A stretch of 13,671 nucleotides of DNA, from NCBI GenBank assembly GCA_044870185.1, contig JBIOYL010000430.1, positions 1 through 13,671 on the forward strand, written 5' to 3'. The position numbers and the translations under genes were made by a program. This DNA is from JBIOYL01 sp044870185. GTDB lineage: Bacteria > Actinomycetota > CALGFH01. The notes beneath the pieces were generated by a model that had not been told where the DNA came from, made no database searches, and worked only from the letters and a program-made list of their open reading frames with translations. This document shows, piece by piece, positions 1 to 8,700 of the stretch (positions are counted from its first letter, which is position 1; every line of letters begins with the position of its first letter).

Positions 1-1093
1 CGATGCCGGCGGTGAACAACAGGGTGGTCGGGTCGCCGGTGACGCCGTTGCCAAACCACAGCGCCCACAGCCCCTCGATCTGGATGGGGCTGCCATCCTC
101 ATGCCGCAGCCGCCCCAGGAACTCGCCGGTCCCCGGGTCGTAGGCGTTGATGCGGCCGTTGCCGAAGTTGCCGACCAGCAGCGCGCCGGCGAAGCGACCG
201 AACCCCGCCGGGGCCAGCACCAGCCCCCACGGGGCGTTCAGCTGGCCGCGCTCGATCAGGTGGCGCAGCAGCTGCCCGCCGGTGCTGTACACGTCCACGA
301 AGCCAAGGGCCGGGCCGGCGACGTCGTCCTCCGCCTGGGCGTCCTGCTTGGCGTAGGTCACGTACAGCAGGCCGCCCAGCTGCTGGACGTTGAACGGCGC
401 GAACCCGGACGGGATCTCCGGGTCGGTGAAGCTGCCCGACAGGTGCACCAGGTTGAAGCCCTGGTCGAACACGTCGATCCGCGCGTTGTGGAAGTCGGCG
501 GCGTACAGGAAGGTGCCGGCCGCGGTGGTGGCGATGGCCAGGCCCTTGTAGATGGTGTCGGGCACGCTGGCACCGACCTGCGCCTGGGTGGAGGGCGCCG
601 GCGGGGGCACCCCGGGGTTCCAGCCGGTGACCAGCCCCGCCTCGGAGTCGAAGATGAACCGCGCGGGGCCGCTGGCGTCGCCGGCGCGGACCACGAACCC
701 GCCGGTGGGGTTGAAGACCTGCCCGGTCGGGGCGCCGCCGGGGATGCTCACCACCAGCCCGGCCTTGGTGATGGGGCTGCCGTTGACGAAGCCCGGGTAG
801 ATGGTGGCCTTGCCGGTGCCGTTGTCGGCCACCCACGCCGGGGTGGTCGGGCCGGCCGCCAGGCCCCAGGGGTTGACCAGGTCGGGGTCGGTGAGCTGGG
901 CCAGGCCGGGCAGGTCGGAGACCAGGTTGGTCTGGTGGTAGGCGTTGCCCGGTTGCGACGCGCCGGCCTGGGTCACCGGGGCCAGGGCGACCAGCCCAGC
1001 CACCACCCCCAGGGCCAGCACGCTCCGGAGCCGGCCGAGCCGGCCGAGCGGGTGCACCACAGCAGGGGACGGTGGTCTTGCTACCTCAGGCAT
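1..1093 (-). CDS. TIGR03118 family secreted beta-propeller protein (partial, C-terminus beyond window)
   Basis: No molecular function is established for the TIGR03118 family; members are exported, NHL-like beta-propeller proteins. The reading frame stays open from the ATG at 1093 to the left edge (364 codons). A basic N-terminus (about residues 16-23) is followed by a hydrophobic stretch (RSVLALGVVAGLVALAPV, about 23-40) and an AGA cleavage-like site, so a Sec signal peptide is likely. Family motifs seen in order: YHQTNLVSDLPG (52-63), DPDLVNPWGL, WVADNGTGK, PTGQVFN, ARFIFDSEAGLVTGWNP, YKGLA, FLYAADFHNARIDVFD, FNVQQLGGLLYVTYAKQD, LNAPWGLVLAP and LLVGNFGNG. The start is supported by a GAGGAGG ribosome binding site (plus-strand cctcctc, 1098-1104). 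It lies 142 bp downstream of, and on the same strand as, the aldo/keto reductase. A second secreted propeller sits at 2889-3905. Only the 3' end is missing. Confidence 0.92.
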   Translation of the reverse strand, partial: MPEVARPPSPAVVHPLGRLGRLRSVLALGVVAGLVALAPVTQAGASQPGNAYHQTNLVSDLPGLAQLTDPDLVNPWGLAAGPTTPAWVADNGTGKATIYPGFVNGSPITKAGLVVSIPGGAPTGQVFNPTGGFVVRAGDASGPARFIFDSEAGLVTGWNPGVPPPAPSTQAQVGASVPDTIYKGLAIATTAAGTFLYAADFHNARIDVFDQGFNLVHLSGSFTDPEIPSGFAPFNVQQLGGLLYVTYAKQDAQAEDDVAGPALGFVDVYSTGGQLLRHLIERGQLNAPWGLVLAPAGFGRFAGALLVGNFGNGRINAYDPGTGEFLGRLRHEDGSPIQIEGLWALWFGNGVTGDPTTLLFTAGI

Positions 1094-1235
1094 GCTGCCT
1101 CCTCGCAGGACGGAGAACCCCTATAACGCATAACTACGAGACGGGCCGCCTGATTCACCGCAGCAGCTGGTCGCAACGCACCGTGGATGCCGCAGTGATG
1201 GGCTCAGTCGCGGTCCTCCAAGCATCAACCCTCGC

Positions 1236-2189
1236 CTATGGGGCCGCTGCCCGGGGATGGTCGTCACGGACAAGCTCCACGTCGGCCACGGCGGCGTTGG
1301 CCTCCAGCTGCTGGACGGACTTGCAGCCGGCGACCACGCAGCTGACGGCGGGGTGTTGCAGGCACCAGGCGATCGCCCACGCCGCCATCGCCACCCCCTG
1401 GGGAACCTCGGTCCGCTGGAGGTCCTCCACCAACTCCAGCCTGCGCCGGGCCTCGGCCGGGTCGTGGCCGGAGCGCCAGTCATCGGCCGCGGTGACCCAG
1501 GCGCCCGGCCGGTACTTGCCGCTCAGGTACCCGTTGGCCAGCGGCTCCCGCACGATCACCCCGAGGTCCTGGTCCGAGCAGGCCGCCAGCACGCCCTGCT
1601 CGGCGGTGCGGTCCAGGCGGTTGTAGCCGACCTGGACCACGCTGACGCCGACCTCGGCGGCACGCCGCGCCTGGGCGACGTCGCCGCCGCCCAACGACAC
1701 CCCAAGGTGGCGGACCTTGCCGCTGGCGACCTGCTGGTGGAGCGCCTCCCACAGGTCATGGCGGCCCAACAGCTCCGCCTGGCCGGAGTGCATCTGGTAC
1801 AGGTCCACGTGGTCGGTCGGCAGCGCCCGCAGCGACCCCTCGAGTTGGGCGACCACCTCGGTTGGGGTCCAGTGGTCGCTGCGGAGCTGCACCGGCGACC
1901 GGCCGTCGCGCCGCAGGGCCTCGGGGTGGAACTGGTGGCCGAACTTGGTGGCCACCACCCAGTGGTCGCGCTGCTGGTGGATCGCGCCGCCGATGAGGGC
2001 TTCGGCGAGGTGGTCGCCGTAGCACTCGGCGGTGTCGAGCAGGTTGACGCCGAGCTCCCAAGCCCGTCCGAGCAGCTGGTCGACTTGCTGCTGGGTGAAG
2101 CGCCGTCCCCACTCGCCGCCGAGCTGCCAGGTGCCAACGCCGATGACCGAGACCCGCAGTCCCGTCCTGCCCAACCGGCGGTACCTCAT
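1236..2189 (-). CDS. Aldo/keto reductase
   Basis: NAD(P)H-dependent cytosolic oxidoreductase of the AKR superfamily; the substrate cannot be told from sequence. The chosen ATG at 2189 gives 317 aa, a normal AKR length, starting MRYRRLGRTGLRVSVIGVGT. An AAGGGG ribosome binding site lies just upstream. An in-frame extension to 2432 is possible but adds 81 residues without family similarity. The AKR catalytic tetrad is complete: Asp52 and Tyr57 in LLDTAECYGD, Lys82 in VVATKFG and His134 in DLYQMHS. The cofactor-side motifs VVQVGYNRLDR, GVIVREPLANGYLSGKY and the late VVAGCKSVQQLEANA stretch are also present. The gene diverges from the Vgb-like gene at 2889 across a 0.7 kb gap. It precedes the TIGR03118 gene on the same strand, but the 142 bp spacing and that gene's own good ribosome binding site leave co-transcription open. 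Confidence 0.95.
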   Translation of the reverse strand: MRYRRLGRTGLRVSVIGVGTWQLGGEWGRRFTQQQVDQLLGRAWELGVNLLDTAECYGDHLAEALIGGAIHQQRDHWVVATKFGHQFHPEALRRDGRSPVQLRSDHWTPTEVVAQLEGSLRALPTDHVDLYQMHSGQAELLGRHDLWEALHQQVASGKVRHLGVSLGGGDVAQARRAAEVGVSVVQVGYNRLDRTAEQGVLAACSDQDLGVIVREPLANGYLSGKYRPGAWVTAADDWRSGHDPAEARRRLELVEDLQRTEVPQGVAMAAWAIAWCLQHPAVSCVVAGCKSVQQLEANAAVADVELVRDDHPRAAAP

Positions 2190-2888
2190 GCCCAGCCCCT
2201 TGGATCGGCGCGGTGTGCGCTGCACAGGCTGGCACAAGTCGAGGGCTCCAGCAGCGCGCGATCCTGCTGCACCACCCTGCGTGGCAACCAGGGCAGGCTG
2301 GAGACCGCCGCCGCAGGCGGCGCGGACCCAAGGTCCACCAAGAACGCGGCCGCGCCGAGCGATGCGCTTCGCGCACCTGACCCATCGGCGCGGCCGCACC
2401 ACTCCCCCGAGGGGGGCCATGCACCAGGCCAAGTCGACCCTGGCGGATGCTGCTGGTTACGCAAGGAGCCCTCTCAAGCAGGGAGAATGCGGCTGTCTGA
2501 AGGTCGCGGTCCCGGCTCAAGGAGGGCACCTTGCGGGTGCAGGCTACCAACTCGCCGTCCAGCTTCGAACGTTTCGCGGTGTGAATGCGTTGACCAGCAG
2601 AGCCACAGGTGGCTCTCCCTGAGACCTTCAATCACCGGTCCCTGGACGAATTCTCAGGAAGAGGTCCAGGCCAGGCCGACTGCTCAGTGTGGCCGGCTCG
2701 ATTCGCCATGTCGGTTTGGGTCCTGTCTCCGCTACGAAACTGTGAACGTCCATGATGCATCGGTCAGGTAGATCCAGGCACCTTCCCGTGGGATGCTTAC
2801 GCCGCGGAGGTACCAGCTCGGACCTCTCTAGGGCCGCCGGGGTTCTCGGGCTTCCTTCTCCTGTGCGGCCAGTTCAGGGGTGAGACTC
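2190..2888. other. Gene-free divergent region of about 700 bp
   Basis: Open frames cross this stretch on both strands, but none has recognisable family motifs, and the frames most open here are continuations of the antisense of the reductase gene. I see no tRNA or known riboswitch. It must hold the promoters of the reductase (leftward) and of the Vgb-like gene (rightward), but no convincing -35/-10 pair stands out. The clear content is the hairpin cluster at 2306-2397, listed separately. Confidence 0.55.
2306..2397. repeat. Cluster of three strong inverted repeats
   Basis: Three consecutive hairpins are visible. First, 2306-2322: a 7-bp stem (cgccgcc/ggcggcg) with a 3-base loop. Second, 2324-2336: ggacc/ggtcc with a 3-base loop. 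Third, a perfect 13-bp inverted repeat, gcggccgcgccga (2346-2358) with tcggcgcggccgc (2385-2397), whose 26-base loop itself holds a small hairpin (tgcgc-ttc-gcgca, 2364-2376). No U-tract follows, so this is not a classical intrinsic terminator. It lies 117-208 bp upstream of the reductase start. It could act as a leader structure in that transcript or be a remnant of a mobile or REP-like element. Confidence 0.6.
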
Positions 2889-3905
2889 ATGTCACGAAGA
2901 GCCGGGCGTGTGCTGGCCGCGACGCTTGCGGTGGGCCTGGTGTTGTCACTGGGAAGCGCGGCACTGGCCGCCCCGGTCGGCGCGCTGAAGCAGTTCAAGG
3001 TGCCAACGGCCAACAGCCAGCCGCGGGCCATCACCAACGGTTCGGACGGCAACCGCTGGTTCACCGAGGGCACCGAGTTCACGTCCGCGCCCGCCAAGAT
3101 CGCTCGCATCACACCGGCCGGCGGCATCACCGAGTTCGCCCCCGACGTGGCCGACGGGTGCAACTTCTGCATCATCACCGACATCGCCCAGGGCCCAGGC
3201 GGCATTCTCTACCTCACCTCCAACGACCCAACCCTGATGCGCTTCAACGTGGCGACCCAGAGCTTCCAGACACCGGTGCAGATGCCCAACACCATTGCGC
3301 TGGGTGGCAACCTGGCCGTCAGCGCCACTGACGTGTGGATCACCGACTTCAACAACGACGTGGTTTGGCGCTACCAGCTCTCGAGCGGGCAGTTCACGTC
3401 GTTCCCGGTTTCCGACCCGGCCGACGTCGCCGTGGACGTGGCCGGCAACGCTTGGTTCACCCAGCCCGGTGATGTCAACGCACCCGGCACCAGCAACATC
3501 GGCCGTATCGACGCGGCCACCGGGGCCGTCACGACGACCCCAACCACCGACGGTTCCACCACGGTGGCCCCGCGCAGCATCACCGTCGCCGCCGATGGGC
3601 AGGTCTGGTTCACCGCCCGGTTCACGCCCCAGGCGGTCGGGCGCCTCAACCCGTCCAACAACTCGGTGACGCTGTTCCCCGTGACCAACACCGGGCCCTC
3701 CGGCATCGCCGCCTCACCCGACGGCAGCGTGTGGTTCACCCAGGAGACCAAAGGCAACGCCGCCAGCATCACCAACGCCGGCGTCATCACCGAGGGCAAG
3801 GTGGTCAAGGGCAGCGGCCCGTTCGGGATCACCGTCGCCCCCAACGGCGACCCCTGGTACACCATGATGGCCGCGAACAAGATCGCCACCCTGCAGCTGC
3901 GGTAG
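2889..3905 (+). CDS. Secreted seven-bladed beta-propeller protein, virginiamycin B lyase (Vgb)/NHL-like
   Basis: The protein is 338 aa. A signal peptide is clear: basic MSRRAGR, hydrophobic VLAATLAVGLVLSLGSAALA, cleavage near Ala-26 to Ala-28. The mature part shows a strand motif, mostly WFT, at seven positions: W57, Y108, W150, W189, W240, W282 and W323, spaced 39-51 residues. This is what a complete seven-bladed propeller should give. Motifs such as RITPAGGITEF and PSGIAASPDGSVWFTQ resemble Vgb-type lyases, but the protein contains no histidine, so the catalytic His of streptogramin B lyases is absent. A binding or structural extracellular role is more likely, and annotation as an antibiotic-inactivating lyase would be wrong. 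Start choice: AGGGG at 2876-2880 sits 8 bases before the ATG at 2889; an in-frame GTG at 2880 has no spacing for a ribosome binding site. Strong inverted repeats follow the stop. Confidence 0.85.
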   Translation: MSRRAGRVLAATLAVGLVLSLGSAALAAPVGALKQFKVPTANSQPRAITNGSDGNRWFTEGTEFTSAPAKIARITPAGGITEFAPDVADGCNFCIITDIAQGPGGILYLTSNDPTLMRFNVATQSFQTPVQMPNTIALGGNLAVSATDVWITDFNNDVVWRYQLSSGQFTSFPVSDPADVAVDVAGNAWFTQPGDVNAPGTSNIGRIDAATGAVTTTPTTDGSTTVAPRSITVAADGQVWFTARFTPQAVGRLNPSNNSVTLFPVTNTGPSGIAASPDGSVWFTQETKGNAASITNAGVITEGKVVKGSGPFGITVAPNGDPWYTMMAANKIATLQLR

Positions 3906-3919
3906 GCCGCCGGCCTACC
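3901..3919. terminator. Inverted repeat spanning the stop codon of the Vgb-like gene
   Basis: The sequence ggtaggcc-gcc-ggcctacc is a perfect 8-bp stem with a 3-base loop; the TAG stop codon (3903-3905) lies inside the left arm. No T-run follows. With the larger hairpin just downstream it probably ends the transcript or protects its 3' end. Confidence 0.55.
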
Positions 3920-3935
3920 CGCTGACTGCGCTGCC

Positions 3936-3991
3936 CTCAAGCCTGTGGCCTGCCCACTCCAGAGGAGTTCGGGCAGGCCACAGCAGTTGAG
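3936..3991. terminator. Long imperfect hairpin, terminator-like
   Basis: A perfect 13-bp stem pairs ctgtggcctgccc (3943-3955) with gggcaggccacag (3971-3983). It continues inward as actcc (3956-3960) with ggagt (3964-3968) around an aga loop. It continues outward, past an internal loop, as ctcaa (3936-3940) with ttgag (3987-3991). That is about 23 base pairs in 56 bases. There is no U-tract, as is common for actinobacterial terminators. It lies 31 bp after the stop of the Vgb-like gene, with no gene close on the other side, so it mainly serves the rightward transcript. Confidence 0.7.
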
Positions 3992-4454
3992 GTTCGGCCA
4001 GGCTCCCAGCGGTATCGGCTCAAACACGCCAAGCCGCCCCGAGTGAGCGCGCAGTGAGTTTCTTACCCAAGGAGAAAGCTGAACGCTGGACTCGCCGGCG
4101 GGCGTTTGCGCAGGTCAGGTACGGTTCGAATATCCAGCTACTTCCGCACTCTTTAGTAGCTACTTGCCCCGGATAAACGGGCGGGCGTGAGAGTGTCGAC
4201 CTGCTGTGGGCTGTCGCGGGAGGCGGGCGCAGTCCAGTCGTGGTCCAAAGCATCGGGATGCGTTCTGACACCGCTGTGCAACCGACCATCTCGGCATGCC
4301 AACGACAGCGGGACCGCAAAGCGGCTGCTCAGACACCTTGTCGTGCCTCAGGAGAAGAAGCACCCTCAAGACCTCATCCCACACGGGATGCATCCGATTG
4401 AACTAGCACGGGCAGCGGAGCGACCAGCGTTTCCGCTGTTCAGAAGCCGGTTTT
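3992..4454. other. Gene-poor stretch of about 460 bp
   Basis: Short open frames exist on both strands (for example 4020-4319 on the minus strand and 4187-4474 on the plus strand), but none carries a recognisable motif or a convincing ribosome binding site. Small structural features: a 10-bp palindrome agtagctact at 4155-4164, and agctactt occurring twice (4137-4144 and 4158-4165). I see no RNA gene here. It ends at the truncated tRNA copy at 4455. Confidence 0.5.
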
Positions 4455-4540
4455 GTGGGCCTGGCTGGACTTGAACCAGCGGCCTCATCCTTATCAGCTA
4501 AATGCAGGGAACCGCTGTGCGAACCGCCGTTTCCCCAGGT
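4455..4540 (-). repeat. Copy A: truncated tRNA-Ile(GAU) 3' half plus conserved tail (att-like site)
   Basis: Read on the minus strand, 4497-4491 is the anticodon loop CTGATAA (anticodon GAT). It is followed by GGATG, a TGAGG-type variable region, a T arm (stem GCTGG/CCAGC around TTCAAGT) and the acceptor strand CAGGCCC with discriminator A at 4456. The 5' half of a tRNA is absent: the bases before the anticodon loop do not form an anticodon stem, D arm or GGGCCTG acceptor. CCA is not fully encoded (A then CAAAA). The match to copy B at 12365-12450 continues without any indel through the tail, 64 of 86 positions identical by hand count. Such 3' halves are typical of att sites of tyrosine-recombinase elements that insert into tRNA genes. 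Confidence 0.75.
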
Positions 4541-4718
4541 CACCCTCGACCGTCAGGGCCGAAGGTATTTGTTCAATCAGCCCACTGGTATGCGTTCATC
4601 TCTCGTGGCGGTGACACTGTCCAGCGGACCTCACGCGCGATGGTATCGCTCCGGTGGCGGAAGGCCCGCTGCGCGGCGTTGCGGCTGGCCGACCTGCTGC
4701 CTGACGATGCCGCGTGGA

Positions 4719-5096
4719 TTAGCGGGACCAGGCCGCAGTTCCTCGCTCTGTGGGTTGGCAGGTGAGGTGGAGGGCGGCTGCGGTGCCTGCCGGGTCGAGC
4801 TCAGCGAACCGGCGGACGGCCTGGCCGGTGGTCAGCGCCTCCACGGTCACGCCCCGCTCCTGGAGTCGTTGGAGCGTGTCGGGATCGGGCCACATGCGGC
4901 CGTTAGCGCCTGTCCCCACGACCAGATGGTCGGGAAGCTCGTCCAGCACCTCGGCGAGGTCGTCGAGGACCAGCGCGTGGCCGTCCTGGCGCCACCAGTT
5001 CCGCACCACCCGGTCGAGCAGGATGATGAGGTCCTTGGTCTCCTGGCGTCCGTCAACGACGATCCAGCCGAACTCATAGTGGTCGATCCGTGCCAT
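4719..5096 (-). CDS. Mth938-like domain-containing protein
   Basis: A small single-domain protein of 125 aa, matching the usual size of the Mth938-like (DUF498/NDUFAF3-related) family. Diagnostic features are the opening MARIDHYEFGWIVVDG and then HALVLDDLAEVLDELPDHLVVGTGANGRM. After these come PDPDTLQRLQERGVTVEALTT and AVRRFAELDPAGTAAALHLTC. The biochemical role of bacterial members is not settled; the eukaryotic relative NDUFAF3 helps assemble respiratory complex I, and nothing here shows such a role. No signal peptide or membrane segment is seen. The ATG at 5096 has a GGGAG ribosome binding site 7 bases upstream. It stands alone: the pseudogene on the opposite strand starts only 12 bp from its start codon, so that fragment lies over its promoter region. 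Copy A of the truncated tRNA lies about 180 bp past its stop. Confidence 0.85.
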   Translation of the reverse strand: MARIDHYEFGWIVVDGRQETKDLIILLDRVVRNWWRQDGHALVLDDLAEVLDELPDHLVVGTGANGRMWPDPDTLQRLQERGVTVEALTTGQAVRRFAELDPAGTAAALHLTCQPTERGTAAWSR

Positions 5097-5108
5097 CCCA
5101 CCGCTCCC

Positions 5109-5551
5109 AAGAGGTTCAGTCGCATCGGCGGCATCGACCTCAACAAGCCACGGATCCGAGCCGCGCTGGCGGCGGTCCTGGCGCTTTCGGCTGCACCCGG
5201 CGGCTTCACCGTCGCTGACCTGGCCGCCAAGGTGCAGGCGATGGGCAGGCAGACCGGCTACACCATCCGCCAGGCCGCCTACGACCTGCGCAAGCTCCGC
5301 GGCAAGGATCTGCTCGTCAAACCCGGCCGGGCACGCCGCTATCAGGTCCCCCCATCCGCCGCCCGCACCATTGCCGCGCTGCTGGCCCCCGTGATCAGGT
5401 CATCGGCCCCATCCTGGCCGGTGTCCGCAGCCCCCGACTGGGCCGCAAGCCCGCCCACTGGACCGCCATCGACCGCGACTACGAGGTCTTGCGCATCGGC
5501 ATGCAGACCCTCTTCGCCAATCTCGGCATCACAGCCGACGCCGCAGCATAG
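5109..5551 (+). pseudogene. C-terminal remnant of an uncharacterised actinobacterial protein, frameshifted
   Basis: From 5109 the plus strand reads KRFSRIGGIDLNKPRIRAAL, then APGGFTVADLAAKVQAMGRQ, YTIRQAAYDLRKLRGKDLLV and KPGRARRYQVP in one frame as far as about 5387. The sense then continues in another frame from 5390 as RDQVIGPILAGVRSPRLGRK, then HWTAIDRDYEVLRIGMQTLF, to a TAG at 5549-5551. A one-base deletion in the C-run before 5391 explains the switch. The middle looks like a winged-helix-type segment (YTIRQAAYDLRKLR followed by a basic wing). From memory this resembles the last third of a roughly 430-residue hypothetical protein family common in actinobacteria; that recollection is unverified. 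No N-terminal part is visible upstream, so the copy is both 5'-truncated and frameshifted. The upstream continuation of this frame crosses the Mth938-like gene in antisense and is not protein-like. Confidence 0.7.
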
Positions 5552-5769
5552 ACAACAGTTTGTCGATCCGGATTCCTCAAGCGCCTAGCGGGAACGCTGG
5601 TTTTCGTGTCCGGCCCGCTGGGCGGCCACGTCCGGGATGAAGAACTCATACCTGATTACCGTTGCCGGTCATGGACGTGGGTTCTCGAAGCCCTTGGTGT
5701 TGCTTTGGGCGCCACCTGGGCGGCAAGCAGCGCGCCGAGCAGACCATCACGACCTTGGTCGCATCCCCG

Positions 5770-8700
5770 CTAGGTTGCGTCCAGGTCGATCAGCATCTGG
5801 GGGGCGGCGGGGTGAAGGGCAAGGCGCTCCAGCCACGGCTGCGTACCTAGGCGCTCGAAGATCGCTCCGGCCTCGGCGAGGAGTGGCTCGGCCCGCTGCG
5901 CATCTTCCTCAGCAAGCCACTCGGCGTGCTCAAGGAGCGCGACAGCGAGCCAGAATGGAACGCCCAGCTCGCGCAGCCTGCGGGCGGCCGCTTTGAAGTC
6001 GGCCTCGACGCGGTCCCGCTGGCCCCGCGCCGCGGCCAGGCGCGCCCGCACGCGCGCTGCTTGCGCCTGCAGGAGCGGCGGACGATGTCCATGAGGCAGC
6101 GCCTCGACGGCGGCGAGTAGCTCCTGCACCTTGGTGAGGTTACCGAGGGCAAAGGCCGCCTCCACCGCCCAGACAAACCCGGCCTTGGCGGCCTGGTGGT
6201 CGGCCGCCATCTCCCCTCGCACCTGGAAGGCTGTCTCACCAGCCACTAGGGCGTCGGCATGGCTGCCCTCGGCGTGCAGTACCGCCGCCCTGGCGGCGGC
6301 ATGGAGGGCACGATCCTGGACGTCTGCGGAGGCCTCCAAGGCCGCAAAGCGTGCAAGCAGCTTTCTGGCTTCGTCGGGGTTTCCCTGACCGACGTGAATC
6401 TCAGGAAGCGCGCCGAGGAGGCCTGCGGTAAAGCTCGCGGCAGCCTCGTGTTCGGGCATCTCGGGGATCTCCGCCGCCAGGCTAGCGGCTTCCTGCCATC
6501 GGCCGGTGAGAAAGAGCGCGTAGGTGAACTCGCCAATCAAGGCGCACTCAAAGACGCGGTTGCCGATCTTGCGGGCCAGCGCCAAACCCTGCCGGGCCTG
6601 CTCGAGCGCCTCCTCGTAACGGTCGCGTCGGCACAGGAAGTCCGAGAGGTTGACATGGGCACGCAGCGCCGCCGCGGGCAGCTCATTCTCCAACGCCACC
6701 CTCAGGACATGGGTGAGCAGGGCCAGCGCCTTCTCGGTGCGTCCTTGGAACGAGGCCAGCAGACCCTCGGTGTTGAGCGCCTCGCAGAGCACCTCGGGAA
6801 GCCAGAGCGACTCGGCGATGTCGAGCGCCACCTCGATCCGCTCGGCGGCCACGTCCAGCTTGCCCTTGAGGAGGTGCAGCCGGCCGAGCTGGGCCGCAAG
6901 GGTGGCCAAGTCCTCGTCGGGCTCCTCAGCAGCCAGGACCCCGAAGGCCGCCTCCATCCGCGCAAGCCCCTGCTGCAACCGCCCAGCCGCCCAGTCGACC
7001 TCGGCCAGCCGGGCCGACACCCGCGCCGCCGGATGCGTCAGGCCCGCCGCCTGGAACAGCTCCATCGCACTGGCGAAGTGGGCGCTTGCCTGCTCGCCGC
7101 TCCCGGCCGTCCAGGCCATCTGGCCGGCTTGCTCCTGCAGCTCGGCCTGGACCGCTGGCTGGTCGGCCAGCTCGGCGGCCTGCTCAAAATAGCGGCAGGC
7201 CTCGGCGCTGGCGGCCAGCGCCGCCGCCCGGTGTCCGGCTCGAGTGAGCAACTCCAGCGCCTTGGCCTTCACCTCGGGGGCGTGAGGCGCGCTGGGCATG
7301 GCCCGATAGGCCTCCAGGTAGTGGGCGGCGACCACCTCGACGATCTCCTCCGGCTTGGCGCCCCAGCCGGTCTCCAACCAGGCGGCCGCAGCCTGATGGC
7401 GGGCCGCACGGTCCCGCTTGGAAAGGGTCGCGTAGGCCACGGTGCGAACCAGCTCCTGCACAAAGCCGTACTGGCCGCGTTCGGGTGAGCGCGGATCGTC
7501 CTGGATGGACAGCAGCTCCTTGCGGATCAGGCCGGCCAGCAGCGGCTCCAGCTCAGGCTCGGGCAGGCCGCTGAGCGCCGCCAGCGCCCGGCTGGCGAAC
7601 GTCTTGCCGAGGACGGCGGCGTCCTGCAGCAGCCGCCGCTCTACCACGGTCAGGCTGTCCAGGCGCGCCGCGATCAGACCGTGCAGGGTCTCCGGCACCT
7701 CCAGGGCCTCGACCGGCCCGGCCGGGCGGTAGGTATTGCCCTCGGCTACCAGCAGGCCCCGGTCCAGCAGCATCCGCACCGTCTCCACCGCATACAGCGG
7801 CACCCCCTCGGCCCGCTCGAGGATCTGGTCCCGCAGTCCCACGGGCAGACCAGGAACCAGCCCGTCCAAGAGCTTTGCCATGGCACCCCGCGACAGGGGC
7901 TCCAGGTACAGCGAGGTAACCCCGGGCTTGGGGGCGGCCCAGCCGGGCCGCCGCTCGGCCAACTCGGGGCGGGCCAGCGTGATTAAAAAGAGTGGGTGGC
8001 TCCGGGACCAGTCCAGCAGGTACTCGACAAAGTCCAGCAGGGCGGCGTCGGCCCACTGCAGATCCTCAAAGACCAGCACCGTCGGGTGTTGTTCACTCAG
8101 CCGCTCAAAGAACAGCCGCCAGGCGCCGAACAGATCCTGGGGGTCAGAGGCAACCCACTCCTGCAGGCCGAGCAGATGCGCCAGCCGCGGCTCGATCCAC
8201 TGGCGCTCCTCCGGGTCGGGGACGTGCTGCTCAACCGCCTCGCTGAGCTTGGCCAGGGCGGTCTCGGGCTCCTGGCCTTCGCGGATGCCGGCGCGGCCCC
8301 TGACCATCTCGGCCAGCGCCCAGTAGCTCACCCCCTCGCCGTAGGCCAGGCAGCGACCCCGATGCCACCAGACGGTCTCTGACAGCCCGTCGATATACTT
8401 CTCGAACTCCCAGGCCAGCCGCGACTTGCCGATCCCGGCGACGCCGACCACCGACACCAGGTGGGCTCTGCCCTCCTCGGCGGTGGGGTGGAACAACTCC
8501 TTGACCAGGCCCAGCTCCCACTCCCGGCCAACGAACGGCGCCTCCAACCCGTGCGCCTTGAGGGCACCGCCCCGGCCGGCGACCACCCGCAGCGCCCGCC
8601 ACAGCACCACCGGCTCGGCCTTGCCCTTCAGCGTGTGAGCGCCGGCGTCCTGGTAGAGGATCGCGGCCTCGGTCGCCCGCCGGGTCGCCTCCCCGACCAG

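Noticed and set aside
2190..2432. N-terminal extension of the aldo/keto reductase
   Set aside because: The 81 extra residues lack AKR similarity, while the ATG at 2189 gives the canonical MRYRRLGRTGL start with a ribosome binding site.
1257..2771. 504-codon plus-strand open frame
   Set aside because: It is the antisense of the aldo/keto reductase, which has complete catalytic motifs, and continues into the gene-free gap without any family sense.
2889..3905. Streptogramin B lyase (antibiotic resistance) call
   Set aside because: The protein has no histidine, so the known lyase mechanism is not possible.
4455..5588. Long plus-strand open frame starting MGLAGLEPAASSLSAKCREP
   Set aside because: Its start is antisense to the truncated tRNA, its middle is antisense to the Mth938-like gene, and only its end (from 5109) carries protein sense, as a pseudogene.
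5552..5769. Possible further gene remnant between the pseudogene and the cyclase stop
   Set aside because: Short frames only, no motif on either strand; I see nothing supportable here.
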